Assembly: GCF_003852535.1 (NCBI RefSeq)
Contig: NZ_QAJP01000011.1
Coordinates: 1-64,000 of the forward strand
From: Herminiimonas sp. KBW02
GTDB taxonomy: Bacteria > Pseudomonadota > Gammaproteobacteria > Burkholderiales > Burkholderiaceae_D
Direction of reading: 5' to 3'
Length of the DNA stretch: 64,000 nt
The position numbers were made by a program, and so were the translations under genes. Below, one piece after another: positions 29,150 to 41,154 of the stretch. The notes below the pieces were generated by a model, which was given only the letters and a program-made list of their open reading frames with translations, was not told where the DNA came from and searched no databases. How positions within the stretch are numbered: the first letter of the stretch is position 1; each line of letters begins with the position of its first letter.

Positions 29150-30097
29150 TTAAACTACCGCACCGTCATGTTCATCTTTTTCCTTGACCGGCTTCAGCAA
29201 GTCTTCACGCTTCACACCCAGCCACATCGCCAGCGCCGCCGCAACGAATACCGAAGAGTAAATACCGAAGCAGATACCGATAGTCAGTGCCAGCGCAAAG
29301 TAATGCAGTGTAGGGCCACCGAAGAACAGCATGGACAACACCATCAACTGGGTCGAACCGTGGGTAATCACGGTACGCGAAATGGTTTGGGTAATCGCAT
29401 GGTTCAGAACCTCTGTCGTTGGCAGCTTACCAAAGCGACGATCACGGAAGGTTTCACGCACCCGGTCAAACACCACTACAGACTCATTGACCGAGTACCC
29501 CAGGACCGCCAGCACCGCCGCCAATACCGTCAGCGAGAACTCCCACTGAAAGAAGGCAAAGAAGCCGAGAATAATCACCACGTCATGCAAGTTAGCAAGG
29601 ATGGCCGACACCGCGTACTTCCATTCAAAGCGGATAGCCAGGTAGATCACAATACCGATCACCAGCATGCCCAGCGCCATCAAACCATCATGCGTTAATT
29701 CCTCGCCTACCTGCGGACCGACGAACTCAACGCGCTTCAATTCAACCGTGCTGTCTTGCGCCTTCAGGGCGCCGATCACGCGTTCGCTGACCTGTGCGGA
29801 ATCTACATTCGGTTGCGCCGGCAAGCGGATCAATACGTCTTGTGCGGTGCCGAAGCTTTGCACCTGCATATCAACATAACCGAGCTCAGTCAGTTTGCCG
29901 CGCACGCCTTCAATGTCTGCAGGCTGCGAGTAGGTAACTTCCATTACCGTACCACCGGTAAATTCAATCGACAGATGCAAACCCCGATGCAGCAGGAAAA
30001 ATACGGCAGCGACAAACGTCAGCGCAGAGATGATGTTGAAAATCAACGCATGGCGCATGAACGGGATATCTTTTTTGATGCGGAAAAACTCCATCAC
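29150..30097 (-). CDS. secF: Protein translocase subunit SecF
   Basis: SecF, 315 residues with six membrane helices, works with SecD to pull exported proteins through SecYEG using the proton gradient. The signature IEFTGGTVMEV in the periplasmic loop and LGYSVNESVVVFDRVRE in the cytoplasmic/membrane region are present. Two consecutive ATG codons open the frame (30095-30097 and 30092-30094). It follows secD by 118 nt in the order yajC-secD-secF. Confidence 0.97.
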   Translation of the reverse strand: MMEFFRIKKDIPFMRHALIFNIISALTFVAAVFFLLHRGLHLSIEFTGGTVMEVTYSQPADIEGVRGKLTELGYVDMQVQSFGTAQDVLIRLPAQPNVDSAQVSERVIGALKAQDSTVELKRVEFVGPQVGEELTHDGLMALGMLVIGIVIYLAIRFEWKYAVSAILANLHDVVIILGFFAFFQWEFSLTVLAAVLAVLGYSVNESVVVFDRVRETFRDRRFGKLPTTEVLNHAITQTISRTVITHGSTQLMVLSMLFFGGPTLHYFALALTIGICFGIYSSVFVAAALAMWLGVKREDLLKPVKEKDEHDGAVV

Positions 30098-30215
30098 TTC
30101 CCTCTCAGTGCGACCGCCCCTGTCTATACATCAGCAGGCGGTCTGTCTAAATACAATTCGATAGCGACAACTTAGCTACAACTGCGACGCCAGGCTGGCG
30201 CCGCACATTTCAATC

Positions 30216-32075
30216 TCAGTCGGCTGGCTTCCAGACCTGACCGATAGATACCGATGTCAGTTTTTTCTTGCGGCCATACCAGAGGTTGACCACGCCACGC
30301 GAAACGAACACGGCGGAGAAAATCGACGTCAGGATACCCAAGCAGTGCACCACCGCGAAGCCACGCACCGCGCCGGAACCGAAGATCAGCAGCGCCAGGC
30401 CGGCAATCATGGTGGTGACGTTGGAATCGAGAATAGTCGCCCATGCACGTTCAAAGCCCATCGAGATCGCTGTCTGCGGTGAATGCCCCGCTCGTAACTC
30501 TTCGCGTATTCGCTCATTAATCAGCACGTTGGCGTCAATCGCCATACCCAGCGTCAGCGCAATCGCGGCAATACCAGGCAAGGTCAATGTCGCCTGCAAC
30601 ATGGACAACAAAGCGATCAGCAGCATCAGGTTGACTGCCAGCGCAAACACGCTGAAGAAACCAAATGCGCGGTAGTAGATGATCATGAAGATGCCGATGC
30701 CAATGAAACCGTACAACGTTGCATCAAAACCTTTCTTGATGTTTTCAGCGCCGAGTTGAGGTCCGATCGTACGTTCTTCGATGATTTCCATCGGTGCTGC
30801 CAGCGAACCGGCACGCAACAGCAAAGCGAGATCGCTGGCGGCTTCCGCCGAACCCATGCCAGTGATCTGGAAGCGTGCACCCAGTTCATCTCGGATGGTC
30901 GCAACGGTCAGGACTTCACCCTTGTTCTTTTCAAACAGCACGATCGCCATTGCCTTGCCGACACGGGTACGTGTCGCTTCACGCATGCGACGGCCTCCGT
31001 CACCGTTCAGATCAATGCTGACCGATGGCTGATGGTTTTGATCGAAGCTGGCCGATGCGCTGGAGATGTATTCACCAGTGATGATCGGATCTTTGTACAG
31101 AACGACAGGTGCATTCTTGCCGACTTTAAACAGCTCGGAACCGAATGGAATCGCAGCAGTTTCTTCTGTACCGCGAGTAACCGATTCATCCACCAGGCGG
31201 ACTTCCAGGGTTGCGGTTTTACCGATGATGTCTTTAGCGCGCGAAACGTCTTGCACACCAGGCATTTGCACTACGATACGATCCGCGCCCTGACGCTGGA
31301 TCAGCGGCTCGGTTACACCCAGTTCATTGACACGTTTCGACAGGGTGGTGATGTTTTGCTGAACCGCATCTTCTACCGTTTGTTTCAATGCAGCAGGGTT
31401 CAGGCTGCCGACCAGTTTCAGGTCTTCGCCGCTACCTGCATCCGTCAACACCAGTTCACGCAATTCATTGCCCAATACGGTACGCGCCTTGCTGCGAGTA
31501 TCGGCATCACGGAACGTGATTTCAACATTGTCGCCACTACGGGCGATACCTGCATGGCGGATGTTCTTGTCGCGCAGGATGCTGCGGGCGCTCGATTGCA
31601 AGCCAAGTACGCGCTTGTTCATCACAGCCTTGGTATCTACCTGCATCAGGAAGTGCACGCCACCGCGCAAATCGAGACCGAGGTACATAGGTGCAGCGTT
31701 CAGGCTTTGCAACCATGATGGCGTATTCGGCAACAGATTGAAGGCCACCAGATAGGTCGGATCTTCCGGATCGGTGTTCAGATTTTTTTCCAGTATGCCT
31801 TTAGCTTTGAACTGGACATCGGTATTCGGGAAACGAACGCGGACGGTACCTTGGGTACCTATCGTTTCATAGACTATCCCATCGTACTGGATACCGTCTT
31901 TTTTCAGCGCCTGCTCAACCTGACTAATCAGGGAACTATCTACCTTAACGGTAGCTTTGGCACTGCTGATTTGCACCGCTGGCGATTCGCCGAAGAAGTT
32001 CGGCGTGGTATACAACACACCCAACAGGAGTGCGACAGCGATAATTATGTACTTCCAGAGGGGATAGCGATTCAT
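30216..32075 (-). CDS. secD: Protein translocase subunit SecD
   Basis: SecD has 619 residues: one N-terminal membrane helix, a large periplasmic domain (P1) and five C-terminal helices. Recognisable segments are GLDLRGGVHFLMQVD, RVNELGVTEPLIQRQG, VQMPGVQD and the helix region IALTLGMAIDANVLINERIREE. It forms the SecDF motor that completes protein export. A strong hairpin separates it from yajC upstream, yet the operon order is the usual one. Confidence 0.97.
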   Translation of the reverse strand: MNRYPLWKYIIIAVALLLGVLYTTPNFFGESPAVQISSAKATVKVDSSLISQVEQALKKDGIQYDGIVYETIGTQGTVRVRFPNTDVQFKAKGILEKNLNTDPEDPTYLVAFNLLPNTPSWLQSLNAAPMYLGLDLRGGVHFLMQVDTKAVMNKRVLGLQSSARSILRDKNIRHAGIARSGDNVEITFRDADTRSKARTVLGNELRELVLTDAGSGEDLKLVGSLNPAALKQTVEDAVQQNITTLSKRVNELGVTEPLIQRQGADRIVVQMPGVQDVSRAKDIIGKTATLEVRLVDESVTRGTEETAAIPFGSELFKVGKNAPVVLYKDPIITGEYISSASASFDQNHQPSVSIDLNGDGGRRMREATRTRVGKAMAIVLFEKNKGEVLTVATIRDELGARFQITGMGSAEAASDLALLLRAGSLAAPMEIIEERTIGPQLGAENIKKGFDATLYGFIGIGIFMIIYYRAFGFFSVFALAVNLMLLIALLSMLQATLTLPGIAAIALTLGMAIDANVLINERIREELRAGHSPQTAISMGFERAWATILDSNVTTMIAGLALLIFGSGAVRGFAVVHCLGILTSIFSAVFVSRGVVNLWYGRKKKLTSVSIGQVWKPAD

Positions 32076-32115
32076 ATTGATTCAGGGTTCGGGGTGGAAC
32101 GTCAGACAAAAATCA

Positions 32116-32144
32116 ACCCCACGTCCGCCAGGCGGAGGTGGGGT
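32116..32144 (-). other. GC-rich hairpin between yajC and secD
   Basis: ACCCCAC (32116-32122) pairs with GTGGGGT (32138-32144), and inside it TCCG pairs with CGGA across a single G-G mismatch. It lies in the 79-bp yajC-secD gap and is followed on the minus strand by GATTTTTG. It may act as a partial terminator or RNA processing site that sets the ratio of YajC to SecDF. Confidence 0.5.
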
Positions 32145-32154
32145 GTTTAACCCA

Positions 32155-32478
32155 TTACAGCGATTTGATCGTACCCTTAGGCAACAAGGTAGTGACTGCG
32201 CTTTTTTGAATCACGATCTCGGTACCGTCTTGTACTTCCAGCGACAGGTAGACATCGGAAACCTTGGTGATCTTGCCCAGGACACCGCCTGCTGTTACGA
32301 CTTCATCGCCACGTGTTACGGCTTCGATCATAGCCTTGTGTTCTTTTTGACGTTTCATCTGTGGACGTATCATCAGGAAATACAGAACAACAAACATCAG
32401 GATGATAGGCACGAATTGGGTCAGATTGCCCAGTACGCCGCCAGCGGCAGTTGCAGCGTAAGCGTTGGAAATAAACAC
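32155..32478 (-). CDS. yajC: Sec translocase accessory protein YajC
   Basis: A 107-residue single-span membrane protein. The hydrophobic helix FVPIILMFVVLYFLMIRPQM is followed by the typical KRQKEHKAMIEAV and the small beta domain RGDEVVTAGGVLGKITKV. YajC joins SecD-SecF and YidC and tunes their activity. Located between tgt and secD, the standard proteobacterial order. Confidence 0.97.
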   Translation of the reverse strand: MFISNAYAATAAGGVLGNLTQFVPIILMFVVLYFLMIRPQMKRQKEHKAMIEAVTRGDEVVTAGGVLGKITKVSDVYLSLEVQDGTEIVIQKSAVTTLLPKGTIKSL

Positions 32479-32579
32479 GGGTATGCTCCAGGTTGTATTA
32501 GGGTTTATAAATAAGGGTCGGTTATTTTAGCACTGGAAAATCGCTTTTCCGGTGCGGACTGATTTTCATTAAAGAAAGA

Positions 32580-34726
<2,147 letters not shown>

Positions 34727-34966
34727 ACAACTTTGATGTTTGAAAACGTCGTTAAAAATGTCATGCATATCGCATGACGGCTTCGGTTTTACTGTCCGAG
34801 GTGTGACGCAGACAAATTTGTTTGCAGCAATCGCGCGGCAGAACTGCTATGGTTGCAAAGCTTGCCGTTGGCTATACCTGCATTTTCATGTGAAGCAACA
34901 CGCAAGACGCATGAAGTCATCGCAAAACCTGCTATTTTACGCCCTGCCGCCCATTTTCGGCCCGAT

Positions 34967-37087
34967 ATGCCTGTACTGAAGAAAAAGCCCGCCACTGTTG
35001 CCAAAAAGACCAGCAAAACGACCAGGTCGGCGGCACCCACACGCGCAGAGAAAATCGACGACAAGCTGATCAAGCTCGGCCTGCGCTCGGACATGGATAA
35101 AGTCTTGCATCTGCCGATGCGCTATGAAGACGAAACCGAGATCAAAAGCATCAGCGCGGCAGGATTCATCTTTGGCCGTCCGGTCCAGGTCGAAGGCGTA
35201 GTCACTTCATGTGAAGTCGCGTTCCGGCCACGCCGCCAACTGATAGTGACGATCTCTGACGACACCGGGCAACTGGTGATGCGCTTCCTGAATTTCTATG
35301 GCAGCCAGGTCAAGCAAATGGCGGAAGGCAACCGGGTACGTGCCCGCGGTGAAGTCCGACATGGCTTCTTTGGTGCGGAGATGGTGCACCCCAGCTACAA
35401 GATGGTGATCGAAGGTGCGCCGCTACCCGCCGCGCTGACACCGGTCTATCCGGCCGGTGAAGGCCTGTCGCAAACCATATTGCGTAAAACCATAGGCGAC
35501 GCCATGGCGCGCATAGAGTGGCGCGATACGCTGAGTGACAAGCTGCGCGCCGAACTGGACCTGATGCCGTTCGAACCGGCTGTGCGTATGCTGCACAACC
35601 CGCCACCGGATATCGATGAAAGCGCGTTGGCAGATCGCTCGCATGCGGCCTGGGTCCGGATGAAGTTCGATGAATTGCTGGCGCAGCAGTTATCGATGAA
35701 GCGCGCGCAAATGGCACGCCGCGCCAAAGGTGCAGCGGTGCTGCCGACCATAGGCAAGCTATCCAGGGCTTTCCTCAAGCAACTGCCGTTTTCACTGACC
35801 GCCGCACAACAACGCGTGCTGGAAGAAATCCGCGCCGATATCAGGCAATCCTTCCCCATGCAGCGCTTGTTGCAAGGCGATGTCGGCAGCGGCAAGACCG
35901 TGGTCGCTGCACTGGCCGCAGCACAAGCAATCGACAGTGGTTTCCAGGCCGTGCTGATGGCACCGACCGAAATCCTGGCTGACCAGCACTTTCGCAAAAT
36001 CGCCGGCTGGATGGAACCGCTGGGCGTGAATGTCGCGTGGCTGACCGGCAGTCTGAAGAAGAAAGAAAAACTGGAAGCCAAGGAGCGTATAGAGGCTGGC
36101 ACCGCCCAGCTCATCATAGGCACGCATGCGCTGATCCAGGAAGACGTGCAGTTCGCCAAACTCGGCCTGGTCATCGTCGATGAACAACATCGCTTCGGCG
36201 TCAGCCAGCGCCTGGTACTGCGCAACAAAGGAGTGGACACCAATGTGCACGTTGCACAGCAAACCATCCCGCATCAACTGATGATGTCGGCCACACCCAT
36301 CCCGCGCACGCTGGCGATGACTTACTACGCCGACCTTGAAGTCTCCGTAATCGATGAATTGCCACCCGGACGCACACCTATCGTGACACGCGTCATCGAC
36401 CAGAATCGTCGTGAAGAAGTGATAGAACGCGTACACGCAGCAGCGCTCGAGGGACGCCAGGTCTATTGGGTCTGCCCGCTGATCGAAGAATCGGAAGCGC
36501 TGCAATTACAGACCGCGACCGACACCCATCAGACACTGGTCGAAGCGTTGCCTGATTTGCAGGTCGGCCTGGTACATGGACGCATGAAGCCGGCCGAGAA
36601 ACAGGAAGTGATGGATGCTTTCACGCGCGGCGAGATCCATGTACTGGTCGCCACGACTGTCATTGAAGTCGGCGTCGACGTACCGAATGCCTCACTGATG
36701 GTGATCGAACATGCAGAGCGCTTTGGCCTGTCGCAACTGCACCAGTTACGCGGTCGGGTCGGACGGGGCTCGGCTGCCAGCGTGTGCCTGCTGCTGTACC
36801 AAGGTCCGCTCGGCATGGTGGCCAAACAACGCCTGGGCATCATGCGGGAATCGACTGACGGCTTTGAAATTGCGCGCAAGGATCTGGAAATACGCGGCCC
36901 GGGTGAATTCCTCGGGGCACGTCAATCAGGCCAGGCCATGCTGCGTTTTGCCGACCTCGAAACCGATCAATGGCTGGTAGATCGTGCGCGCGACCTGGCG
37001 CAAACCCTGCTGCGTGATGACCAGGCTACAGTCGATGCGCATCTGGCGCGCTGGCTCGGCGCACGTGAGGACTACCTGAAGGTATAG
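34967..37087 (+). CDS. recG: ATP-dependent DNA helicase RecG
   Basis: RecG is a monomeric helicase that remodels stalled forks and Holliday junctions. The 706-residue protein has the N-terminal wedge OB-fold (VQVEGVVTSCEVAFRPRRQ), Walker A GDVGSGKT near residue 304, the DEQH box near 405, SATPIPRTLAMTYYAD, and C-terminal motif VI in QLRGRVGRG plus FEIARKDLEIRGPGEFLG. I chose the ATG at 34967, which gives a Lys/Thr-rich start. In-frame codons run upstream to 34853, but that stretch also has to contain the promoter. It lies upstream of oxyR. Confidence 0.95.
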   Translation: MPVLKKKPATVAKKTSKTTRSAAPTRAEKIDDKLIKLGLRSDMDKVLHLPMRYEDETEIKSISAAGFIFGRPVQVEGVVTSCEVAFRPRRQLIVTISDDTGQLVMRFLNFYGSQVKQMAEGNRVRARGEVRHGFFGAEMVHPSYKMVIEGAPLPAALTPVYPAGEGLSQTILRKTIGDAMARIEWRDTLSDKLRAELDLMPFEPAVRMLHNPPPDIDESALADRSHAAWVRMKFDELLAQQLSMKRAQMARRAKGAAVLPTIGKLSRAFLKQLPFSLTAAQQRVLEEIRADIRQSFPMQRLLQGDVGSGKTVVAALAAAQAIDSGFQAVLMAPTEILADQHFRKIAGWMEPLGVNVAWLTGSLKKKEKLEAKERIEAGTAQLIIGTHALIQEDVQFAKLGLVIVDEQHRFGVSQRLVLRNKGVDTNVHVAQQTIPHQLMMSATPIPRTLAMTYYADLEVSVIDELPPGRTPIVTRVIDQNRREEVIERVHAAALEGRQVYWVCPLIEESEALQLQTATDTHQTLVEALPDLQVGLVHGRMKPAEKQEVMDAFTRGEIHVLVATTVIEVGVDVPNASLMVIEHAERFGLSQLHQLRGRVGRGSAASVCLLLYQGPLGMVAKQRLGIMRESTDGFEIARKDLEIRGPGEFLGARQSGQAMLRFADLETDQWLVDRARDLAQTLLRDDQATVDAHLARWLGAREDYLKV

Positions 37088-37169
37088 AATAGGCCATTAA
37101 ATTGGCCTATACCCCGGCGTCATGCCCGGATGCAGGCTCAGTTACAGACCCGAAGGCAAAGACCCCACC

Positions 37170-38117
37170 ATGACGCTTACCGAACTCAAATATATAGTTG
37201 CCGTCGCCCGTGAAAAGCATTTCGGCCATGCAGCAGAAGCATGCTTCGTAGCGCAACCTACCCTTTCCGTCGCCATCAAGAAACTCGAAGATGAGTTGGG
37301 CGTCACCTTGTTCGAACGTGGCGGCAGCGAAATTTCGATGACGCCGCTGGGCGCACAAATCGTCGCGCAAGCCGAACGCGTGCTGGAACAAACCGCCGCC
37401 ATCAAGGAAATCGCGAAACAGAATAAAGACCCGCTGGTCGGCCCTTTCCGCCTCGGCATCATTTACACCATCGCACCGTATCTGTTACCGCCACTGGTGA
37501 AAACCATCATAGAACGCGTGCCGCAAATGCCGCTGGTGCTGCAAGAAAATTTCACCGTCAAGCTACTGGAGTTGCTGCGCCAGGGTGAGCTGGATGCCGC
37601 CATCGTTGCGCTGCCATTCCCGGATCAGGGCTTGCTGGTGCAACCTGTGTATGACGAACCGTTTGTCGTCGCCGTACCTAAACAGCACGAGTGGGCCACG
37701 CGTGACAGTGTCAGTACCGATGACCTGAAATCAGAAACCATGCTCCTGCTCGGCAATGGCCATTGCTTCCGCGATCAGGTACTGGAAGTATGCCCGGAGA
37801 TGTCACGCTTCTCGACTTCCGGAGATGGAATTGCGCGTACCTTTGAAGGTTCGTCGCTGGAAACCATACGCCACATGGTGGCTTCCGGCATCGGCATTAC
37901 GGTCTTGCCGCAAGCGTCGATACCCGACATGCAAGCCAAGGATGGCATGCTGCGTTACATCCCGTTTACACAACCAGGCCCCTCGCGTCGCGTGGTACTG
38001 GTCTGGCGCAAGAGCTTTACGCGCGGTGCTGCCATCGAGGCCGTACGACAAGCATTGTTGTCCTGCGATTTGCACGGCGTCACCATGCTGCCCGACGAAC
38101 CACTGACCGAAGCCTGA
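37170..38117 (+). CDS. oxyR: Hydrogen peroxide-sensing regulator OxyR
   Basis: A 315-residue LysR-type protein with an N-terminal helix-turn-helix (FGHAAEACFVAQPTLSVAIK). The peroxide-sensing cysteines fall exactly at Cys199 (GNGHC) and Cys208 (LEVC), the numbering of Escherichia coli OxyR, which makes the identification firm. The start ATG at 37170 is preceded by an A-rich, GGCAAAGA stretch. OxyR activates catalase and peroxiredoxin genes on oxidation. The recG-oxyR-ubiA neighbourhood is common in Burkholderiales; no catalase or ahpC is in the window. Confidence 0.95.
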   Translation: MTLTELKYIVAVAREKHFGHAAEACFVAQPTLSVAIKKLEDELGVTLFERGGSEISMTPLGAQIVAQAERVLEQTAAIKEIAKQNKDPLVGPFRLGIIYTIAPYLLPPLVKTIIERVPQMPLVLQENFTVKLLELLRQGELDAAIVALPFPDQGLLVQPVYDEPFVVAVPKQHEWATRDSVSTDDLKSETMLLLGNGHCFRDQVLEVCPEMSRFSTSGDGIARTFEGSSLETIRHMVASGIGITVLPQASIPDMQAKDGMLRYIPFTQPGPSRRVVLVWRKSFTRGAAIEAVRQALLSCDLHGVTMLPDEPLTEA

Positions 38118-38166
38118 TGCTTGTGCATCAGACTGTTTTCCCTTTGCATTAAGTTCTTACCGCTAG

Positions 38167-39021
38167 ATGAATCGTCTTCAACTGTATTTCCGCCTGATCC
38201 GCCTTGATAAACCGATAGGCATTTTGCTGCTGCTCTGGCCTACGCTGTGGGCCTTGTGGATGGCGTCCAATGGTAAACCGGACTGGACGCTGGTCGCCAT
38301 CTTCACATTAGGTACCGTCCTGATGCGCTCCGCCGGCTGCGCCATCAACGATTACGCAGATCGTGATTTCGACAAACATGTGCAACGTACGGTAGAGCGT
38401 CCGGTCACCAGCGGCAAGATCAAACCGTATGAAGCAGTATTGGTGGCACTGGTCCTCGCACTGGTTTCATTTGCATTGATCTGGCCGCTGAATACGCTGA
38501 CCAAACAGCTCTCCATCGCAGCCGTCATCATCGCCGCCACCTATCCTTACTTCAAACGCTTCTTTGCGATTCCGCAGGCTTACCTCGGCATCGCATTTGG
38601 CTTCGGCATCCCCATGAGTTTTGCCGCAGTACAAAATACCGTACCGGCTGCGGCATGGCTGCTGCTGGTAGCAAACATTTTCTGGGCCGTCGCTTACGAC
38701 ACCGAATATGCGATGGTCGACCGCGAAGATGACCTGAAGCTGGGCATGAAGACATCGGCCATCACCTTCGGCTCTTACGATGTCGTTATCGTTATGTTTT
38801 GCTACGCGGTGACCCTGGGCATCATAGGCGTGATAGGCTGGCAGTTCGGCTTGCGCATCTGGTTCGTTGCCGGCTTGCTGCTCGCAGTCGCTTGCGCGAT
38901 TTATCATTACACTCTGATACGAGATCGCGGACGCGCCGGTTGCTTCGCGGCCTTCCGTCATAACAACTGGCTGGGTGCTGCCATCTTCGGCGGCGTCGCG
39001 CTGGATTATCTATTGCGCTGA
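38167..39021 (+). CDS. ubiA: 4-hydroxybenzoate octaprenyltransferase UbiA
   Basis: UbiA attaches the polyprenyl tail to 4-hydroxybenzoate in ubiquinone synthesis. The 284-residue inner-membrane protein has about eight hydrophobic segments and both Asp-rich motifs: NDYADRDFD for the prenyl diphosphate and magnesium, and [12 protein letters not shown] near residue 180. The N-terminal [19 protein letters not shown] is typical. It follows oxyR by 49 nt and precedes an MFS gene by 14 nt. Confidence 0.97.
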   Translation: MNRLQLYFRLIRLDKPIGILLLLWPTLWALWMASNGKPDWTLVAIFTLGTVLMRSAGCAINDYADRDFDKHVQRTVERPVTSGKIKPYEAVLVALVLALVSFALIWPLNTLTKQLSIAAVIIAATYPYFKRFFAIPQAYLGIAFGFGIPMSFAAVQNTVPAAAWLLLVANIFWAVAYDTEYAMVDREDDLKLGMKTSAITFGSYDVVIVMFCYAVTLGIIGVIGWQFGLRIWFVAGLLLAVACAIYHYTLIRDRGRAGCFAAFRHNNWLGAAIFGGVALDYLLR

Positions 39022-39035
39022 TCAGGTAAGCATCC

Positions 39036-40472
39036 ATGTCCGCCATTCCACCCAACGCAAATACGACAGACGCAGCCACGGTCAAACGGTATTTGCCCTG
39101 GGTGGTGGCGATTGCGCTATTCATGGAGCAACTCGACTCCACGATTATCAACACCGCCGTACCTGCGATGGCGGCCAGCCTGAATGTCACACCGCTCAGC
39201 CTGAAAGCAGTCGTCAGTTCCTACATCCTGGCACTCGCAGTATCGATACCGATCAGTGGCTGGATGGCAGATCGTTTCGGTACACGTCGCGTCTTCAGTG
39301 TTGCGGTTGGCTTGTTTACTTTTTCCTCCATCCTGTGCGGCCTGTCGGTGAACGTGCCGATGCTGGTCGCGGCGCGCATATTGCAAGGCTTCAGCGCGGC
39401 GATGATGATGCCGGTCGGCCGCCTGACGGTGATACGCACCTTCCCGAAATCAGAACTATTGTCGGCGATGAACTTTGTCATCATCCCGGCTTTGATCGGA
39501 CCGTTGCTAGGCCCTACGGTAGGCGGACTCATCGTGCACTGGCTGCCGTGGCAAGCTATCTTCTTCGTCAATGTGCCGATAGGACTGGCAGCGCAATGGA
39601 TGATCCATAAGCATATGCCCGACTATCGCTCGGACTCGCCGCGTCCGCTGGATATCATAGGTCTGGTTTTGTTCGGCTCCGGCGTTGCGCTGATGTCGTG
39701 GATACTGGAGATATTTGGCGAACACTATCTGGATGCAACCTCGACCACCATACTGTTCATCATCTCCATCGCCTTGCTGGGCGCCTATGTCTTGCATGCA
39801 CGGCGCACCTTGCATCCGCTGCTGCAACTGGCACTGTTTAAAACCCGCACCTTCCGCGTCTCGGTATTCGGCGGCTTCATCACACGCCTCGGTGTCGGTG
39901 GTCTGCCCTTCCTGTTGCCGTTGCTGTACCAGCTAGGACTCGGCCTGCCCGCCTGGCAATCCGGCTTGTTGATGATGCCGACTGCTGCGGCAGCGATGCT
40001 AATGAAACTGATCTCGGTACGTGTACTTGGCCACTTCGGTTATCGCAAGGTTCTGATCGTCAATACGGTGATGATAGGCATCACGATTTCACTGTTTTCC
40101 ATCATCACACCAGGTACGCCTATCGCGGTGATTCTCTTGCTCGGACTGGCGCAGGGCTTCTTTAATTCGCTGCAGTTTTCCAGCATGAATTCGATGGCCT
40201 ATTCGGATATCAATTCGGAAGACTCCAGCATGGCCAGCACTATCGCCAGCTCGATGCAGCAAATGTCGATGAGCTTCGGCCTCGCATTTGGCTCCATCAT
40301 CGCAGCGTGGTATCTGGGCGACTTGCCGCAATCTGATCGCGCTGCGGTCGGCAATGCCTTGCACCATGCCTTCCTTACACTGGGCGGATTAACCATATTA
40401 TCCTCGCTGTCATTCTGGACCTTGCGTCCGAATGACGGCGAGAGCGTCAGCAAGGCACATGCAACCAACTAA
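39036..40472 (+). CDS. MFS drug exporter, DHA2 (EmrB/QacA) type
   Basis: A 478-residue major facilitator protein with about 14 hydrophobic helices, the DHA2 layout. The first helix contains MEQLDSTIINTAVPAMA, motif A is represented by GWMADRFGTRRVF, and motif C by GPLLGPTVGG. These proteins export drugs or small toxic molecules in exchange for protons. It starts 14 nt after ubiA and may be read with it. No EmrA-like partner or dedicated regulator is next to it; the substrate is unknown. Confidence 0.92.
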   Translation: MSAIPPNANTTDAATVKRYLPWVVAIALFMEQLDSTIINTAVPAMAASLNVTPLSLKAVVSSYILALAVSIPISGWMADRFGTRRVFSVAVGLFTFSSILCGLSVNVPMLVAARILQGFSAAMMMPVGRLTVIRTFPKSELLSAMNFVIIPALIGPLLGPTVGGLIVHWLPWQAIFFVNVPIGLAAQWMIHKHMPDYRSDSPRPLDIIGLVLFGSGVALMSWILEIFGEHYLDATSTTILFIISIALLGAYVLHARRTLHPLLQLALFKTRTFRVSVFGGFITRLGVGGLPFLLPLLYQLGLGLPAWQSGLLMMPTAAAAMLMKLISVRVLGHFGYRKVLIVNTVMIGITISLFSIITPGTPIAVILLLGLAQGFFNSLQFSSMNSMAYSDINSEDSSMASTIASSMQQMSMSFGLAFGSIIAAWYLGDLPQSDRAAVGNALHHAFLTLGGLTILSSLSFWTLRPNDGESVSKAHATN

Positions 40473-40506
40473 GCAGTCTGTTCCTATCCGATAACCGTGG
40501 GAGTCG

Positions 40507-41148
40507 ATGATGAATCGCAAACGTGTAGGCATAGTCATTTTTGATGACGTTGAAGTACTGGACTATTGCGGCCCCTATGAAGTCTTTTCCGTCACGCGCA
40601 TCAACAGCGAAAAGCGACGTGAAGAACCTTCGCCATTCGAAGTAGTGCTAATAGCCGAGCATGAGCAACCCATCGTCACCACCGGCGGCATGCGCGTGCT
40701 GCCCGACACTACTTATACACTCTGTCCACCGCTGGACATCCTGCTGGTTCCCGGTGGCTGGGGCACACGCAGGGAAATGCATAATCCGGCCATGCTGAAC
40801 TTTGTCAACGCACAGGCGGCGCAAGTGGAAACCCTCACATCAGTTTGTACCGGCGCACTGGTTCTAGGCAACGCAGGCTTGCTGGATGGCTTGCGTGCAA
40901 CCACACACTGGCGCTCACTCGACTGGATGCAGGAGCTATTCCCGAACGTCACGGTGGACTCGACATTGCAAGTCGTTGAGCAAGGCTATGTACTGACCTC
41001 TGCCGGCATTTCCGCCGGTATCGATATGGCACTCATCGTCGTCAAAAACTACTGCGGTGAAGATGTCGCACGCGCCACCGCACGTCATATGGAATACCCA
41101 TATCCCGAGTCCACTGTCAGGCGCGTGCCGCTGGCGGCAAAGGAATAA
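40507..41148 (+). CDS. DJ-1/PfpI family protein (GATase1-like)
   Basis: A 213-residue single-domain DJ-1/PfpI protein. The nucleophile elbow SVCTGALVLGNAGLL places Cys114 at the active site, and the N-terminal VGIVIFDDVEVLDYCGPYE supplies the acidic partner. It resembles the N-terminal domain of AraC-type regulators and isonitrile hydratase but has no DNA-binding domain. Two ATG codons open the frame (40507, 40510). It stands between an MFS exporter and a GNAT acetyltransferase; a detoxification role is possible but not shown. Confidence 0.85.
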   Translation: MMNRKRVGIVIFDDVEVLDYCGPYEVFSVTRINSEKRREEPSPFEVVLIAEHEQPIVTTGGMRVLPDTTYTLCPPLDILLVPGGWGTRREMHNPAMLNFVNAQAAQVETLTSVCTGALVLGNAGLLDGLRATTHWRSLDWMQELFPNVTVDSTLQVVEQGYVLTSAGISAGIDMALIVVKNYCGEDVARATARHMEYPYPESTVRRVPLAAKE

Positions 41149-41154
41149 ACAAGT

